A DNA stretch of 64,000 bases, from positions 434,001 to 498,000 of the forward strand of contig NZ_CP032698.1 of NCBI RefSeq assembly GCF_003627815.1, written 5' to 3'. The DNA comes from Streptomyces hundungensis. Its GTDB lineage: Bacteria > Actinomycetota > Actinomycetes > Streptomycetales > Streptomycetaceae. This document shows positions 9,597 to 18,610 of the stretch, one piece after another. The notes below the pieces were generated by a model, which made no database searches, was not told the origin of the DNA, and saw nothing but the letters and a program-made list of their open reading frames with translations. Numbering within the stretch: position 1 is the stretch's first letter; every line of letters begins with the position of its first letter. The translations under genes were made by a program, and so were the position numbers.

Positions 9597-9843
9597 GAGT
9601 CTCTGTCTCCGTGATCGAACTGATCGAACTGTGATGGGGGGAATCATCTGCGCTGCGGGACACCGCGTCACTGCCGCATGCAAGCAGTCTTTTCCCTCAT
9701 CTTCTTGCTCGACTCCTACCCAATACGGCGCTTACCGGATGACTTAACTCCGCTAAGAGGACTCCGTCAGGTCTTCCAGGCGGGTCTGTTTCGGAGGGAG
9801 GAGGACAGGCGGACGCACATGAAGTGATGCGTGTCGGGCGACG

Positions 9844-9966
9844 TTGGCGCTGTTCGTGGCGGACGTGTTCGCCTCGGAGCCGCGCAAGTACCAGCGGACC
9901 AAGGGCCACTGCTTTCCGCGGGGGCTGAAGCTGGACGGGCGGCGCAAGTCGATCCAGGCCCCAGAC
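9844..9966 (+). pseudogene. IS701-family transposase N-terminal scrap
   Basis: The frame reads LFVADVFASEPRKYQRTKGH then FPRGLKLDGRRKSIQA. This matches the N-terminal signature of IS701-type transposases (F...VF...PR.DQR..G..Y.RGL.LDGRRKSIQ). It then collapses into unrelated sequence. Only about 40 residues survive. Confidence 0.45.
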
Positions 9967-10412
9967 CACCGGGGCCCTGCGTACCGTCTGACTGCCGCGT
10001 GGCCTTCGTCCGTCCCGGCGTGGCCGACGTCTTGACTGTGATGGCTGTCGAGCTGGCGATCATCAGCAACATGAGGCTGTACAGCCCGGAACTAGCCACC
10101 TACCGGCTCGAACACAGCTCCAAGCATCTCGTCGCCCGCTCCCTGGCCGCCTGGTCGATCGGACCAGCAGGCAGCCATCGCCATCCTCACCGCACTCGCC
10201 GGGCTGCTCACCGCCATCATCAGCCCACGCACTGCACTCACGGTCGCAGGACTGCGCATTTTGACCACACCACTCCTGCTTCCCCGACAGGACCGGGCGT
10301 CGCAGCACAGGACGGAACTGTCCCGCAACCACTCGTGACGCACCACAACTCGCCATCCTCAGAACGCAGCCGTCCATTGGACGAGGCCGCGCCGTTAGGG
10401 AGAAACGCTCGC

Positions 10413-10550
10413 GTGAGCACTGTCCACGTGTTTGACCCCACCCCCACCGCTCTTCTTGTCATGGACTACCAGACCGCGGTCCTGGCCTTTGCGCTCGAAC
10501 GCGAGGACCGCAGCATCATCTGCTTGCGACGCCTGCGAACCTCATTCTGA
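10413..10550 (+). pseudogene. Isochorismatase-family hydrolase, N-terminal fragment
   Basis: GTG 10413 follows GGGAGAAACGCTCGC, a good ribosome site. The product begins VSTVHVFDPTPTALLVMDYQ then TAVLAFALERED. TALLVMDYQ is the N-terminal strand and catalytic-Asp motif of cysteine/isochorismatase hydrolases. After about 30 residues the frame degenerates and stops at 10550, directly before a TetR C-terminal fragment. A deletion probably joined the start of a hydrolase gene to the end of its neighbouring tetR gene. Confidence 0.5.
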
Positions 10551-10773
10551 AATGATCAGTACCGCCGAAGCGGCGGAGTTCGACGGCCGCAGCGGACCGG
10601 TGCGTGATGCCATCGCCGGCCTGGACTCACTCTGGCGCCGTGACCTGAGCATCCACATCCGTCACGCGGTCACCGTTGGCGAACTGCCGCCGGATACCGA
10701 CCCCGACCAACTGGTATATGAGCTAGGAGCTGTCCGGTCGATCATGTGACTACTCCGCGCCTGTGTCGTTGAT

Positions 10774-11711
10774 GTGGACATGGGGCGGGGCGATTTGACG
10801 GATGCCGAGTGGGAACGGCTGCGACCGTTCCTTCCGGTCAGCAACAGGCGTTGTGGCAGGTGGCGGGACCATCGGCAGGTGATCGACGGGATTCTGCACC
10901 GGGTGCGGACCGGCGTTCAGTGGCGTGACCTGCCTGAACGGTTCGGCCCGTGGAAGACGGTCTATGAACGCCACCGCATGTGGTCGGCCGACGGAACCTG
11001 GGAACGCCTGCTCCAGCAGGTCCAGGCCGAGGCCGATGCGGTCGGAGAGATCGACTGGGACATCTCGGTTGACTCCACCATCGTGCGGGCGCATCAGCAC
11101 GCCGCTGGCGCCCGCACCGAACCACCGCCGGCTCCCGCCTCAAAGGGGGACGCAGCGGCAGAACACCAGGGCGAAACGCCGTGGCAGAGCCTCGTCGCCC
11201 GCCTGGTGGAGGTGGTGCAGGAGGTGAGGGCCTGGGCCGCTCGCGGGGCGGGTTCACCACCAAGCTCCACCTGAGCGCAGACGGCCGCTGCCGCCCGCTT
11301 TCCCTCATCGTCACACCGGGACAGCGGGCGGACTGCACGCAGTTCAAGCCCGTGTTGGAGAAGATTCGCGTCCCGCGGATCGGGTCGGGCAGGCCGCGCA
11401 GGAAGCCTGACAGCCTCGCGGCGGACAAGGGTTACAGCAACGGCCCGTGCCGCGAGTACCTGCGGCGCCGGGGCATCCGGCACACGATTCCGGAGAAGAC
11501 CGACAGCCAGGCCGCCCGCCTGCGCAAAGGGTCATGCGGCGGACGGCCACCTGGCTTCGATGAAGAACGGTACAAGAAACGCAACACCGTCGAACGGGCG
11601 ATCAACCGGCTCAAGCACGCCAGAGCCGTGGCCACCCGCTACGACAAGCGCGGCTACGTCTTCCTCGGAACCGCAACCGCAGCAGCCCTCGTCATCTGGC
11701 TCCGAACATGA
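10774..11711 (+). CDS. IS5-family transposase, two overlapping frames joined by -1 frameshift
   Basis: The first frame (10774-11274) begins MDMGRGDLTDAEWERLRPFL and carries the DUF4096-type N-domain (GRWRDHRQVIDGILHRVRTG, QWRDLPERFGPWKTVYERH) plus the first catalytic Asp in DSTIVRAHQHAAG. The second frame, -1 relative to it and open across 11181-11711, supplies GLGRSRGGFTTKLHLSADG, LAADKGYSNGPCREYLRRRG and the RNTVERAINRLKHARAVATR catalytic-Glu motif, ending WLRT. The overlap at about 11181-11274 is where the ribosome would shift, near GLGRSRGG. Such -1 fusion is usual in IS427-like IS5 members. Both frames look undamaged, so the element may be active. Confidence 0.8.
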
Positions 11712-11726
11712 GTGCCCGGGCGAGAC

Positions 11727-12041
11727 CTACGGCGTGTTCCTGCCCTTGCCGTTCCCACCGGCGAGCTGGCCAACCATCATGACTACGAGGCCAACCAGGA
11801 GAATCACGCCACCGATCAGCGTCCCTGTCGGTCGCGTGCCGGAGTCGCTGATCACCAGTCCGAACACCAGCTGCCAGCACAGCGCGAAGGCCACCACGAG
11901 CTGCCCCCAGCCGTAGAGCTGGGGAGCACGGACATGGCGCCGGTTCATGGGGAGCACCCATCCACGGGAAACGGCAGCAATGCCGGAGGCAGCGATGAGC
12001 AACGCCATCAGCACAAGAGGTATGGCGAGGTACAGCTTCAC
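11727..12041 (-). CDS. Small three-TM membrane protein, passenger gene of the IS
   Basis: 104 residues from GTG 12041, preceded by AGGGAGCGACC. Three hydrophobic spans are visible: LYLAIPLVLMALLIAASG (residues about 3-25), QLVVAFALCWQLVFGLVI (about 45-65) and GGVILLVGLVVMMVGQLAGG (about 75-97), ending in a basic Gly/Lys/Arg tail. No family is recognised. It lies inside the IS inverted repeats, convergent with the transposase (stops 15 bp apart). The ribosome site and sensible composition suggest a real gene acquired by the element rather than antisense noise. Confidence 0.6.
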   Translation of the reverse strand: MKLYLAIPLVLMALLIAASGIAAVSRGWVLPMNRRHVRAPQLYGWGQLVVAFALCWQLVFGLVISDSGTRPTGTLIGGVILLVGLVVMMVGQLAGGNGKGRNTP

Positions 12042-12656
12042 GGTCGCTCCCTGCAGGGTCGGGCCCACGCCCGACGCCAGCGTGATCATGACACCCCTCG
12101 CATGGCAGGTCCATCCCCTTGAGGAGCTCTGTGATCGACCGGACAGCTCCTAGTCGGGATCATGCTCGCTCTCAACCACTCCCTGCAACTCCATCACGAC
12201 AAGCACGCACCTGGACGCGCTTCTCGGCCGGGGTGACGTACTCGGTCACCTTGGGTCGCTTCAGCAGGTCGGTGGCGACCTGGGCTGCGACCTCGTCGTC
12301 CCGGGTCAGGTCGGCGACGGCCGCGACCTTCTCAGCCAGCGTCACCGGGCGGTCGACCCGCTGGCCCACCACGCGCTTGGCGCCGTCCGGCGTCCACTGC
12401 CGGGCTCCGGTGCGCGGGTTGAACGGCGCGTCCTCGATCGCCGCCCACCGCTCGTCCTCATCCGCGACCGATGCCAGGATCCGGTGAACCGTGAACGACA
12501 CCCCTTCCTTGCGATTGCCTTTGGGCCACCGGTTGGCGCGGTGTAGCGCCAGTCCTCCACGGTGCTCCGCTCCACGCCGATATCGTCCGCGAAGATCTGC
12601 AACGACTCCGCGACGGTGAACAGGTCCTCCGTGCCGTTGGGCATCGACCCGCCCCC

Positions 12657-12915
12657 GTTATGTTTTTCGCGGTCCTGCAAGAGGGCCGCTGGCCTCCGGG
12701 CCCGGTATGACTGTGTCCCCCTGTCGAAGGCATGACCTGGGGGGTGGTGTCACCGGGTCCGGGGGTGTTCGTCGGAGACGCTGATGAGAGGTCCGGCCAC
12801 CGTCCGGTCCGGCGCAATGCCGGACAGTTCGCGGGCGGCAGGTCTGCATAACGTGGATGCGCGAGCACGACACCCGAGCCGAGGCCGGCACCGTCAACTC
12901 CCCCGGAAGGGCGCG
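12657..12915 (+). ncRNA. Candidate bridge RNA region of the IS110 element
   Basis: In IS110-group elements the non-coding left end upstream of the transposase encodes a structured bridge RNA whose loops pair with target and donor DNA (established for IS621 and relatives). This element has a long left non-coding end and a very short right one, matching that arrangement. The stretch contains GC-rich self-complementary segments, for example CCGGCCACCGTCCGGTCCGG near 12792 and a later GCCGGACAG. No loop was matched to the C-run target by eye. Confidence 0.35.
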
Positions 12916-14133
12916 ATGTTCGAGATCGAAGACGTGGGCGTGTTCCTCGGCCTGGACGTCGGCAAGTCCACCCATCACGGACACGGGCTCACCCCGACCG
13001 GGAAGAAGATCTGCGATAAGCCGCTGCCCAACAGCGAGCCGAAGCTGCGGACCGTGTTCGACAAGCTGACCGCGAAGTTCGGCACCGTCCTGGTCATCGT
13101 GGACCAGCCCGCCTCCATCGGCGCGCTGCCCCTGGCCGTCGCCCGCGACGCCGGCTGCCGCGTCGCCTACCTGCCCGGCCTGGCAATGCGACGGATCGCC
13201 GACCTTTACCCCGGCGAGGCCAAGACCGACGCCAAGGACGCGGCCGTCATTGCCGACGCCGCACGAACCATGCCCCACACCCTGCGCTCGCTCGAACTGA
13301 CCGACGAGATCACCGCCGAGCTGACCGTCCTGACCGGCTTCGACCAGGATCTGGCCGCCGAGGCCACCCGCACCAGCAACCGGATACGCGGCCTGCTCAC
13401 CCAGTTCCACCCGTCGCTGGAACGGGTCCTGGGACCCCGCCTGGACCACCAGGCCGTGACCTGGCTCCTGGAACGTCACGGATCCCCGGCCGCTCTGCGC
13501 AAAGCCGGCCGACGCCGCCTCGTCGAGCTGATCCGGCCCAAGGCCCCGCGCATGGCCGCACGGCTGATCGACGACGTCTTCGACGCCCTGGACGAGCAGA
13601 CCGTGATCGTTCCCGGCACCGGCACCCTCGACATCGTGGTCCCGTCCCTGGCCCGCTCGCTCGCCGCCGTCCACGAACAGCGCCGGGCCCTGGAAGCCCA
13701 GATCAACACCCTGCTGGAGGCCCACCCTCTTTCCCAGGTCCTGACCTCGATGCCCGGCGTCGGCGTCAGGACCGCCGCAGTCCTGCTGACCACCGTCGGC
13801 GACGGCACCAACTTCCCCACCGCCGCCCACCTCGCCTCCTACGCCGGCCTCGCTCCGGCCACCCGGCAATCCGGAACCTCAATCCACGGCGAACACGCAC
13901 CCCGAGGCGGCAACCGGCAGCTCAAACGCGCAATGTTCCTGTCCGCCTTCGCCTGCATGAACGCCGACCCCGCCTCCCGGACCTACTACGACAAGCAACG
14001 CGCCCGCGGCAAGACCCACACACAAGCCCTCCTCCGCCTCGCCCGCCAACGCATCAGCGTCCTGTTCGCCATGCTCCGCGACGGCACCTTCTACGAGTCC
14101 CGGACAACGAATCACGCCGAACTCGCCGCATAA
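12916..14133 (+). CDS. IS110-family transposase (DEDD recombinase)
   Basis: 405 residues from ATG 12916, which follows GGAAGGGCGCG. The N-terminal RuvC-like DEDD domain is visible: GVFLGLDVGKSTHHG (Asp14), VLVIVDQP, then DLYPGEAKTDAKDAAVIADA. A helical linker follows, then the C-terminal transposase_20 domain with SMPGVGVRTAAVLLTTVGDG, AAHLASYAGLAPATRQSGTS and GGNRQLKRAMFLSAFACM; the Ser in the QSGTS motif is the likely catalytic nucleophile. The length is normal and the frame intact, so the element could be mobile. Recombination should be guided by an RNA encoded in the element's non-coding end. Confidence 0.92.
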   Translation: MFEIEDVGVFLGLDVGKSTHHGHGLTPTGKKICDKPLPNSEPKLRTVFDKLTAKFGTVLVIVDQPASIGALPLAVARDAGCRVAYLPGLAMRRIADLYPGEAKTDAKDAAVIADAARTMPHTLRSLELTDEITAELTVLTGFDQDLAAEATRTSNRIRGLLTQFHPSLERVLGPRLDHQAVTWLLERHGSPAALRKAGRRRLVELIRPKAPRMAARLIDDVFDALDEQTVIVPGTGTLDIVVPSLARSLAAVHEQRRALEAQINTLLEAHPLSQVLTSMPGVGVRTAAVLLTTVGDGTNFPTAAHLASYAGLAPATRQSGTSIHGEHAPRGGNRQLKRAMFLSAFACMNADPASRTYYDKQRARGKTHTQALLRLARQRISVLFAMLRDGTFYESRTTNHAELAA

Positions 14134-14343
14134 CCCACCACCCGAACCACCCCAAACCCGACAGGAATGCCTTGACGAACGACATAGAGGCACCCCCCGG
14201 ACGCATCAGCTCGATCTCCAAGGCCATGTCGCCCAGGGCGAACTGGGCGCGGGCGACCTGTGCGATCAGGTCCTTGGCCTGCGCGACGAGCTGTTCGTAC
14301 GGTGCCGGGTGACGTTCCCGACCCGGTCCTTCACCTCGGTCAT

Positions 14344-14972
14344 GACGACCACCACCCTCACAGGGCTCGGCCCGGCCGCTCAGGATGCGACCGGTCGAAA
14401 GGGGCGCCGGCCCCGGTCACCCACCACCCTCGCGTGAGCCCGCCCGGCGCAGACCGAGCGCGAGCCGGGAGCACCTGAAGCACCGCCCAAAGACCCCAAC
14501 CACCCTGTAAAACAAGGGGTGTTGAAGGTTCAGGCGAGGCGTTCGCAATACCACCTCCGGCCTGACCAGATCAACGAACACCAGGCGGGCGCTTGCCCCC
14601 GGCACACCGGGCCGATACCGCTCGGTCCCCAGGCACCACTCCCCGCCTTGACAACGCTGGACTAGCAGAAGCGAGGCTCGTCGCCGCCAACTGGCCCGGT
14701 TGAATGGCCGTTCTCATCCCAACGAAGCGTCCACTCAGCGGGCCAACGGACTATCGATGAACCACACTCCCACGCTCCTCACGGCTCTCGCCCCCCGCCA
14801 GCTGAACCACTGAACCTGGAAGTTTGAGCGGTCACGTGCACAAGAATGGTGCACCCTGCATTTCCAAGATGCACCATTCACTGTTGATCACGCACCGGGT
14901 GGGTGGCACTTTGACAGATTATGTCATGGCGCCCCACCAGCTCGTTCATGTTCCGCGCGCGACGTCGACACG
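14344..14972. other. Gene-poor stretch between IS110 target gene and ISL3 remnant
   Basis: No frame on either strand gives a recognisable product or a ribosome site. The region contains short T-rich patches near 14510-14520 and 14830-14930 that are atypical for this genome and may be decayed IS ends, but no inverted repeat was matched. Confidence 0.4.
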
Positions 14973-15571
14973 TTGTTGGTCAAGGTCACCCAGCGACGCA
15001 CCCTGCTGGACGACTACAAGCCCTATCTCTACGAACGCTTCACCCAAGGCTGCCGCAACGCCAGCCTGCTCTTCCGAGAAGTCCGTTACCAGGGATTTCT
15101 CGGAGAACGCACCGGCGTCAACCGATACATCCGCCAGCTGAAGCAGGGCCTCGAGACCGCCCCTCCCACACTCGCCCTGCCCAAACCACGGCGGGCACTT
15201 CGCTGGGTGATGACACACCCCGACCGGCTCCGGCCACACGAAGTCCTCGGCCTCAAGGCGCTCCGGGCCGCCTGCCCCGAGCTCGACGCAGCCGTCGAGC
15301 ACGTGCGGACCTTCGCCGCCCTCATGCACGACCGACGCGGGCAAGACGTCTTCGACTGGATCGAGCAGGTCCACAACAGCGACTTGCCATCGCTACAGCA
15401 GTTCGCCCGCGGTCTCCTCCACGACCAGGACGCCGTCGTCGCCGCCTCTCCTCAACCCGGATCTCAGGCCAAGTCGAAGGACAGGTCACCAGAGTCAAGC
15501 TGATCAAGCGAGCCGGATATGGCCGGGCCAAACTCGACCTCCTCCGAACTCGGATCCTCCTCAGAACCTGA
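14973..15571 (+). pseudogene. ISL3-family transposase, C-terminal remnant with frameshift
   Basis: The frame at 14973-15503 reads RRTLLDDYKPYLYERFTQGC, NASLLFREVRYQGFLGE, VNRYIRQLKQGLE, then ACPELDAAVEHVRTFAALMH and QQFARGLLHDQDAVVAA, the catalytic-domain sequence of ISL3 transposases. The terminal GQVTRVKLIKRAGYGRAKLD, LLRTRIL motif (catalytic-Glu helix) is in another frame from about 15460, so at least one indel separates them. The N-terminal zinc-finger/HTH half is missing. Inactive relic. Confidence 0.75.
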
Positions 15572-16072
15572 CCACCATCCGTCACAAGATCAGCGACAGA
15601 GTCCGTTCGTCCGTACGTGACTGGGCACGTTCACGTGTACGCCGACACCCGGTGACCTATCCCGAAACCGTCACCCTCGCCACCTTGCCGAACCAACCGC
15701 ATCGCACCATCGACGACGCTCTCAGCCTCATCGCTCACCGACTCGGGCTGCCCACCTGGCCAGCAACGCGAACGACCCCCTCCGCGTCTTCCTCACCCAC
15801 ACACGCCACTGACCAGCACCATCCGCAACCCCAAACCCCCAGAGAACGCAGCCCCCTATAGACGTGCCACCACACCTACGAGAAAACCAAGATCAATCCC
15901 ACGGAACCACCGGACCGCAGACCAAGCCCCCGAACAACCAAACCGAACACGCCTCCAGACCGCGCCCACCACGCCTAAACGCAGCGTCCTCAGCTATCCC
16001 GAGTCCCACTCCAGAGAGGGGACACCAGACCAAAGCAGCCCACCTCCCTGAAGATCACTGTTCCGTCACAAC
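15572..16072. other. Gene-poor stretch
   Basis: About 500 bp with only Pro/Thr/His-rich low-complexity translations. No RNA gene, repeat or IS end is evident. Confidence 0.45.
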
Positions 16073-16392
16073 TCACCATGTCACCGGAACCTCCCGCAGC
16101 GCGTGTACCACCGAACCGACCTTGAACCTCAGCGCGCTCGGCTCCACGGCCAGTGCAAGCTCGGGAAAGCGGTTCAGCAGCATGGGCAGCCCGAGGGTGA
16201 GCTCGAGGCGTGCCAGAGGTGCTCCCAGACAATGGTGGATGCCGTGCCCGAAGGCGAGGTGATGGGAGGTATTCCGGTGATATCCAATCGGCCGGGCCTA
16301 TCGACGAGAGCGGCGTCGTGGGGGCCTCCCCCTGAGTGGTGGACACGCTGATACTGGATCTGCTTGATCCGGAGGAAGCGAGAAGACCGCCG

Positions 16393-16734
16393 ATGGCGCT
16401 GAAGGACTACTCGGACGAATTCAAGGCCGATGCCGTGGCCCTGTACGAGTCCACACCCGGGGCGACGTACAAGAGCATCGCCGCTGACCTGGGCATCAAC
16501 CGGGCGACCCTGCGCGAGTGGGTGCTGCGGGACCGCGAACGCCGTGGCGTCACCGCCGCACCTGCGCGGCCTGCCTCTCCGCCGGCGGCGATCGCGTCCG
16601 CTGACCCGGACGAGCGGGTCCGCCGCCTGGAGGCGCGGGTGGCCGAGCTCGAGGCGAGTGAGCGCAAGCTCGCGACCGAGCGGGACATCCTGCGCAAGGC
16701 GGCCAAGTATTTCGCCGGAGAGACGAACTGGTGA
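16393..16734 (+). CDS. IS3 OrfA, HTH/leucine-zipper protein (copy 1)
   Basis: 113 residues from ATG 16393 (MALKDYSDEFKADAVALYE); a GTG at 16336 is in frame but lies in the terminal repeat. The protein holds the HTH of HTH_Tnp_1 (YKSIAADLGINRATLREWVL) and a coiled coil (RVRRLEARVAELEASERKLA, TERDILRKAAKYFAGETNW). It binds the IS ends and oligomerises. It overlaps OrfB by 4 bp (GTGA), with OrfB in the -1 frame, so an OrfAB fusion by frameshifting is possible. Confidence 0.9.
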   Translation: MALKDYSDEFKADAVALYESTPGATYKSIAADLGINRATLREWVLRDRERRGVTAAPARPASPPAAIASADPDERVRRLEARVAELEASERKLATERDILRKAAKYFAGETNW

Positions 16735-17624
16735 GCCGCTTCCAGTTCGTCCACGACCACCGGAACACCTATGAGGTGAAGCGGCTCTGCCACGTCCTGG
16801 ACGTCAGCCGGTCCAGCTACTACAAGTGGTGCGCCGGCGCCGAAGCCCGCGCCGCCCGGCAGCGCCAGGACGTGGCCCTGGTCAAGGAGATCCGCCGGGT
16901 TCACGGCGAGTCCGGCGGCGCCTACGGCTCCCCGCGGGTGACCGCCGAGCTCCGCGAGAACGGCCACCGAGTCAACGAGAAGCGGGTCGCCCGGGTCATG
17001 CGGGCGTTCTCGATCACCGGGATCCGCCTGCGCAGACGGGTCCGCACGACCGTCCCGGACCCGGCCGCGGGGACCGTCCCCGACCTGTTCGGCCGGGACT
17101 TCACCGCCACCGAGCCCGGGCGCAAGCTCATGGGCGACATCACCTATCTCCCGCTCCAGGGAGGGAAGTTCCTCTACCTCGCGACGGTGCTGGACTGCTT
17201 CAGCCGCAAAATTGTCGGCTGGTCCATCGCCGACCACATGCGCACGGACCTGGTCGCCGACGCGTTGCGGATGGCCGCCCGCACCCGCGGCTCACTGGAA
17301 GGCGCGGTCTTTCACTCCGATCACGGAGCCCAGTACGGATCCAGGGCCTACGCCGGCCTCTGCGACCAGCTCGGGGTGACCCGGTCGATGGGCGCGGTCG
17401 GCACCAGCGCCGACAACGCCGCCTGCGAGAGCTTCCACGCCTCCCTGAAACGCGAGACCCTCCAGGGCGACCACGACTACGGCGACGCCACCACCTGCCG
17501 CCGCACCGTCTTCGCCTGGCTGACCCGCTACAACACCCGCCGCCGGCACTCCACCAACGGCCACCTCAGCCCCGACGCCTACGAACGACGACACCACAAA
17601 GCTAAACTCACGCTCGCCGCGTGA
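16731..17624 (+). CDS. IS3 OrfB, DDE transposase (copy 1)
   Basis: 297 residues from GTG 16731 (MSRFQFVHDHRNTYEVKRL). The HTH_21 segment (GSPRVTAELRENGHRVNEKR) precedes the rve DDE domain: GDITYLPLQGGKFLYLATVL (first Asp), FHSDHGAQYGSRAYAGLCDQ (second Asp), then GTSADNAACESFHASLKRE (Glu), and the family ending YNTRRRHSTNGHLSPDAYE. Full length and intact. The predicted product is identical to that of copy 2, which points to recent activity in this genome. Confidence 0.93.
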   Translation: MSRFQFVHDHRNTYEVKRLCHVLDVSRSSYYKWCAGAEARAARQRQDVALVKEIRRVHGESGGAYGSPRVTAELRENGHRVNEKRVARVMRAFSITGIRLRRRVRTTVPDPAAGTVPDLFGRDFTATEPGRKLMGDITYLPLQGGKFLYLATVLDCFSRKIVGWSIADHMRTDLVADALRMAARTRGSLEGAVFHSDHGAQYGSRAYAGLCDQLGVTRSMGAVGTSADNAACESFHASLKRETLQGDHDYGDATTCRRTVFAWLTRYNTRRRHSTNGHLSPDAYERRHHKAKLTLAA

Positions 17625-18610
17625 TCGATAACCGCGTGCCCACCTTCATGGGGGAAGGCCCGTGGTTGGCGGCGGGCAGCGCGACCAGCAGTAGATCGCC
17701 ACTGCTGATGGGCTGGCCGCCGACGATCGTGTCCCGGGTCGCGCGACGTGGTGGGTTGATCTGTACCACCGAGAGGTAGCGCAGCAACTCCTCCACAGCC
17801 TTGTCGATCAGGGTCGGGTCCGCACGCAACTGCGCCAGTTGGTCCGGGTGTGCGAGCAACGCGACCACAGACGATGCCATCATGTCCGCCGTCGTCTCGT
17901 GGCCGGCCTGGAGCAAGGTGGCTCCGATGGCGGCGAGGTTCTTCGGTGTCAGTTCATCACCGTGTTCGACGACCAGTTCGCTGAGCAGGCCGGCACCGGG
18001 GTTGGCGCGCGCCCGCAGGGCGAGTTCGTGGATATAGGTGTTGATCCCCTCGTTCGCGCTAGCCCGTTCGGCTTCCGAAATCGTGAAGTCGAAGCTTGCG
18101 TCGAGCAGCTTCTGGACCCGCTCGCGCTCGTCCAGCGGAGCGCCGAGCATCTCGCAGATGACCTGAGAGGGCACCTGCCAGGTGAAGTGACTCATCAGGT
18201 CGGCAGGCGGGCCCGCCTCCTCCAACGCGTCGAGATGTTCCCTGATGATCTCCACAATCCGCGGTTGCCAGCGTGCGAGCGCTCGGCTGGTGAACCTGGG
18301 GGCCAGCATCTTACGAAGAATCGTGTGCTCGGGCGGGTCCATGAACAGCAGCGCCCCGGGCATGTCGAGGATGTCTGGGTCGCCGCTGCGGAACATCGGT
18401 GCCGAGTCGCCCGTGGTAAACAGCGAAGAATCACCCAGGACAGTACGTACGTCCTCGGCGGCAGTGACCAGCCATGCCTCCTGTCCGAACACCGTCGTGG
18501 TTCGGGTCAGGCGCGCCTGGTCTCTCGCTGCGAGCAGCGCCGGGGCAGGTAGCAGCCCGTCGCGTTGAAGGAAGACGGGTAGTGCATCGAAACCCGGGAC
18601 CGTCATGACG

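Larger units (their letters stand above)
10727..12149 (+). mobile_element. IS5-type insertion sequence with passenger gene, flanked by CTAG
   Basis: The element is 1,423 bp. Left end GAGCTGTCCGGTCGATCA (10727-10744) and right end TGATCGACCGGACAGCTC (12132-12149) are perfect 18-bp inverted repeats. CTAG lies directly outside both ends (10723-10726 and 12150-12153), a 4-bp target duplication confirmed by the interrupted tetR frame. The cargo is a two-frame transposase on the plus strand and a small membrane-protein gene on the minus strand between the transposase and the right repeat. Confidence 0.9.
10553..12236 (+). pseudogene. TetR-family regulator C-terminal fragment, split by an IS5-type element
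   Basis: The left part (10553-10726) reads MISTAEAAEFDGRSGPVRDA, IAGLDSLWRRDLSIHIRHAV, then GELPPDTDPDQLVYEL, the ligand-domain pattern of TetR_C_6-like proteins. The right part (12150-12236) resumes exactly in frame after one CTAG is removed: ELVGIMLALNHSLQLHHDKH, then APGRASRPG and a stop. The join shows where the IS inserted and that it duplicated CTAG. The N-terminal HTH half is missing, replaced by the isochorismatase fragment, so the gene was already dead or is doubly damaged. Confidence 0.72.
12657..14192 (+). mobile_element. IS110-family element inserted in the DUF6192 gene
   Basis: Boundaries come from rejoining the DUF6192 frame. The left host sequence ends in a run of five C (12652-12656) and the right host sequence resumes in a run of C (14193-14198), so the element is about 1,536 bp with a few bases of uncertainty inside the C run. 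There are no inverted repeats or obvious target duplication, as expected for IS110. The transposase (12916-14133) is preceded by about 259 bp of non-coding DNA and followed by about 59 bp. Confidence 0.8.
12237..14343 (-). pseudogene. DUF6192-family protein, interrupted by IS110 and two frameshifts
   Basis: The N-terminal part (14343 down to about 14193) starts ATG 14343, MTEVKDRVGNVT, and after a one-base slip near 14308 continues PYEQLVAQAKDLIAQVARAQ, FALGDMALEIELMRPGG. The remainder resumes at 12656 as GGGSMPNGTEDLFTVAESLQ, IFADDIGVERSTVEDWRYTA; after one extra base near 12537 it continues NRWPKGNRKEGVSFTVHRIL, FNPRTGARQWTPDGAKRVVG and DRPVTLAEKVAAVADLTRDD, the DUF6192 hallmark sequence. 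The 3' end is lost near 12237 where the tetR remnant abuts. DUF6192 proteins are of unknown function, often near mobile or plasmid genes. The split defines the IS110 target. Confidence 0.75.
16321..17661 (+). mobile_element. IS3-family element, copy 1
   Basis: 1,341 bp, beginning GGGGCCTCCCCCTGAGTGG and ending ATGGGGGAAGGCCC; the ends are imperfect inverted repeats. GTG lies outside each end (16318-16320 and 17662-17664), a 3-bp target duplication that also restores the P450 frame (AAC CAC GAC). The two encoded proteins are identical to those of copy 2 at 48000-49340. It lies on the plus strand, opposite to the P450 it interrupts. Confidence 0.9.
16073..18606 (-). pseudogene. Cytochrome P450, split by IS3 element and frameshifted near the heme loop
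   Basis: The gene starts at ATG 18606 (MTVPGFDALPVFLQRDG), 4 bp after the SnoaL-like stop. It shows LLFMDPPEHTILRKMLAPRF (C helix), LLQAGHETTADMMASSVVAL (I helix, AGxET), EELLR (ExxR) and LLLVALPAANH at the IS edge. Beyond the IS (16317 downward) it resumes exactly, DAALVDRPGRLDITGIPP, then needs one extra C to reach HHLAFGHGIHHCLGAPLARL, the Cys heme-ligand motif, and ends VHALREVPVTW. A repaired protein would be about 398 residues, normal size. Both an insertion and a one-base deletion inactivate it. It is the last gene of a four-gene operon, presumably a monooxygenase step. Confidence 0.85.

Noticed and set aside
10150..10330. A hydrophobic plus-strand frame (IAILTALAGLLTAIISP...)
   Set aside because: Lacks a start codon and ribosome site; upstream codons are unrelated, so at best a relic.
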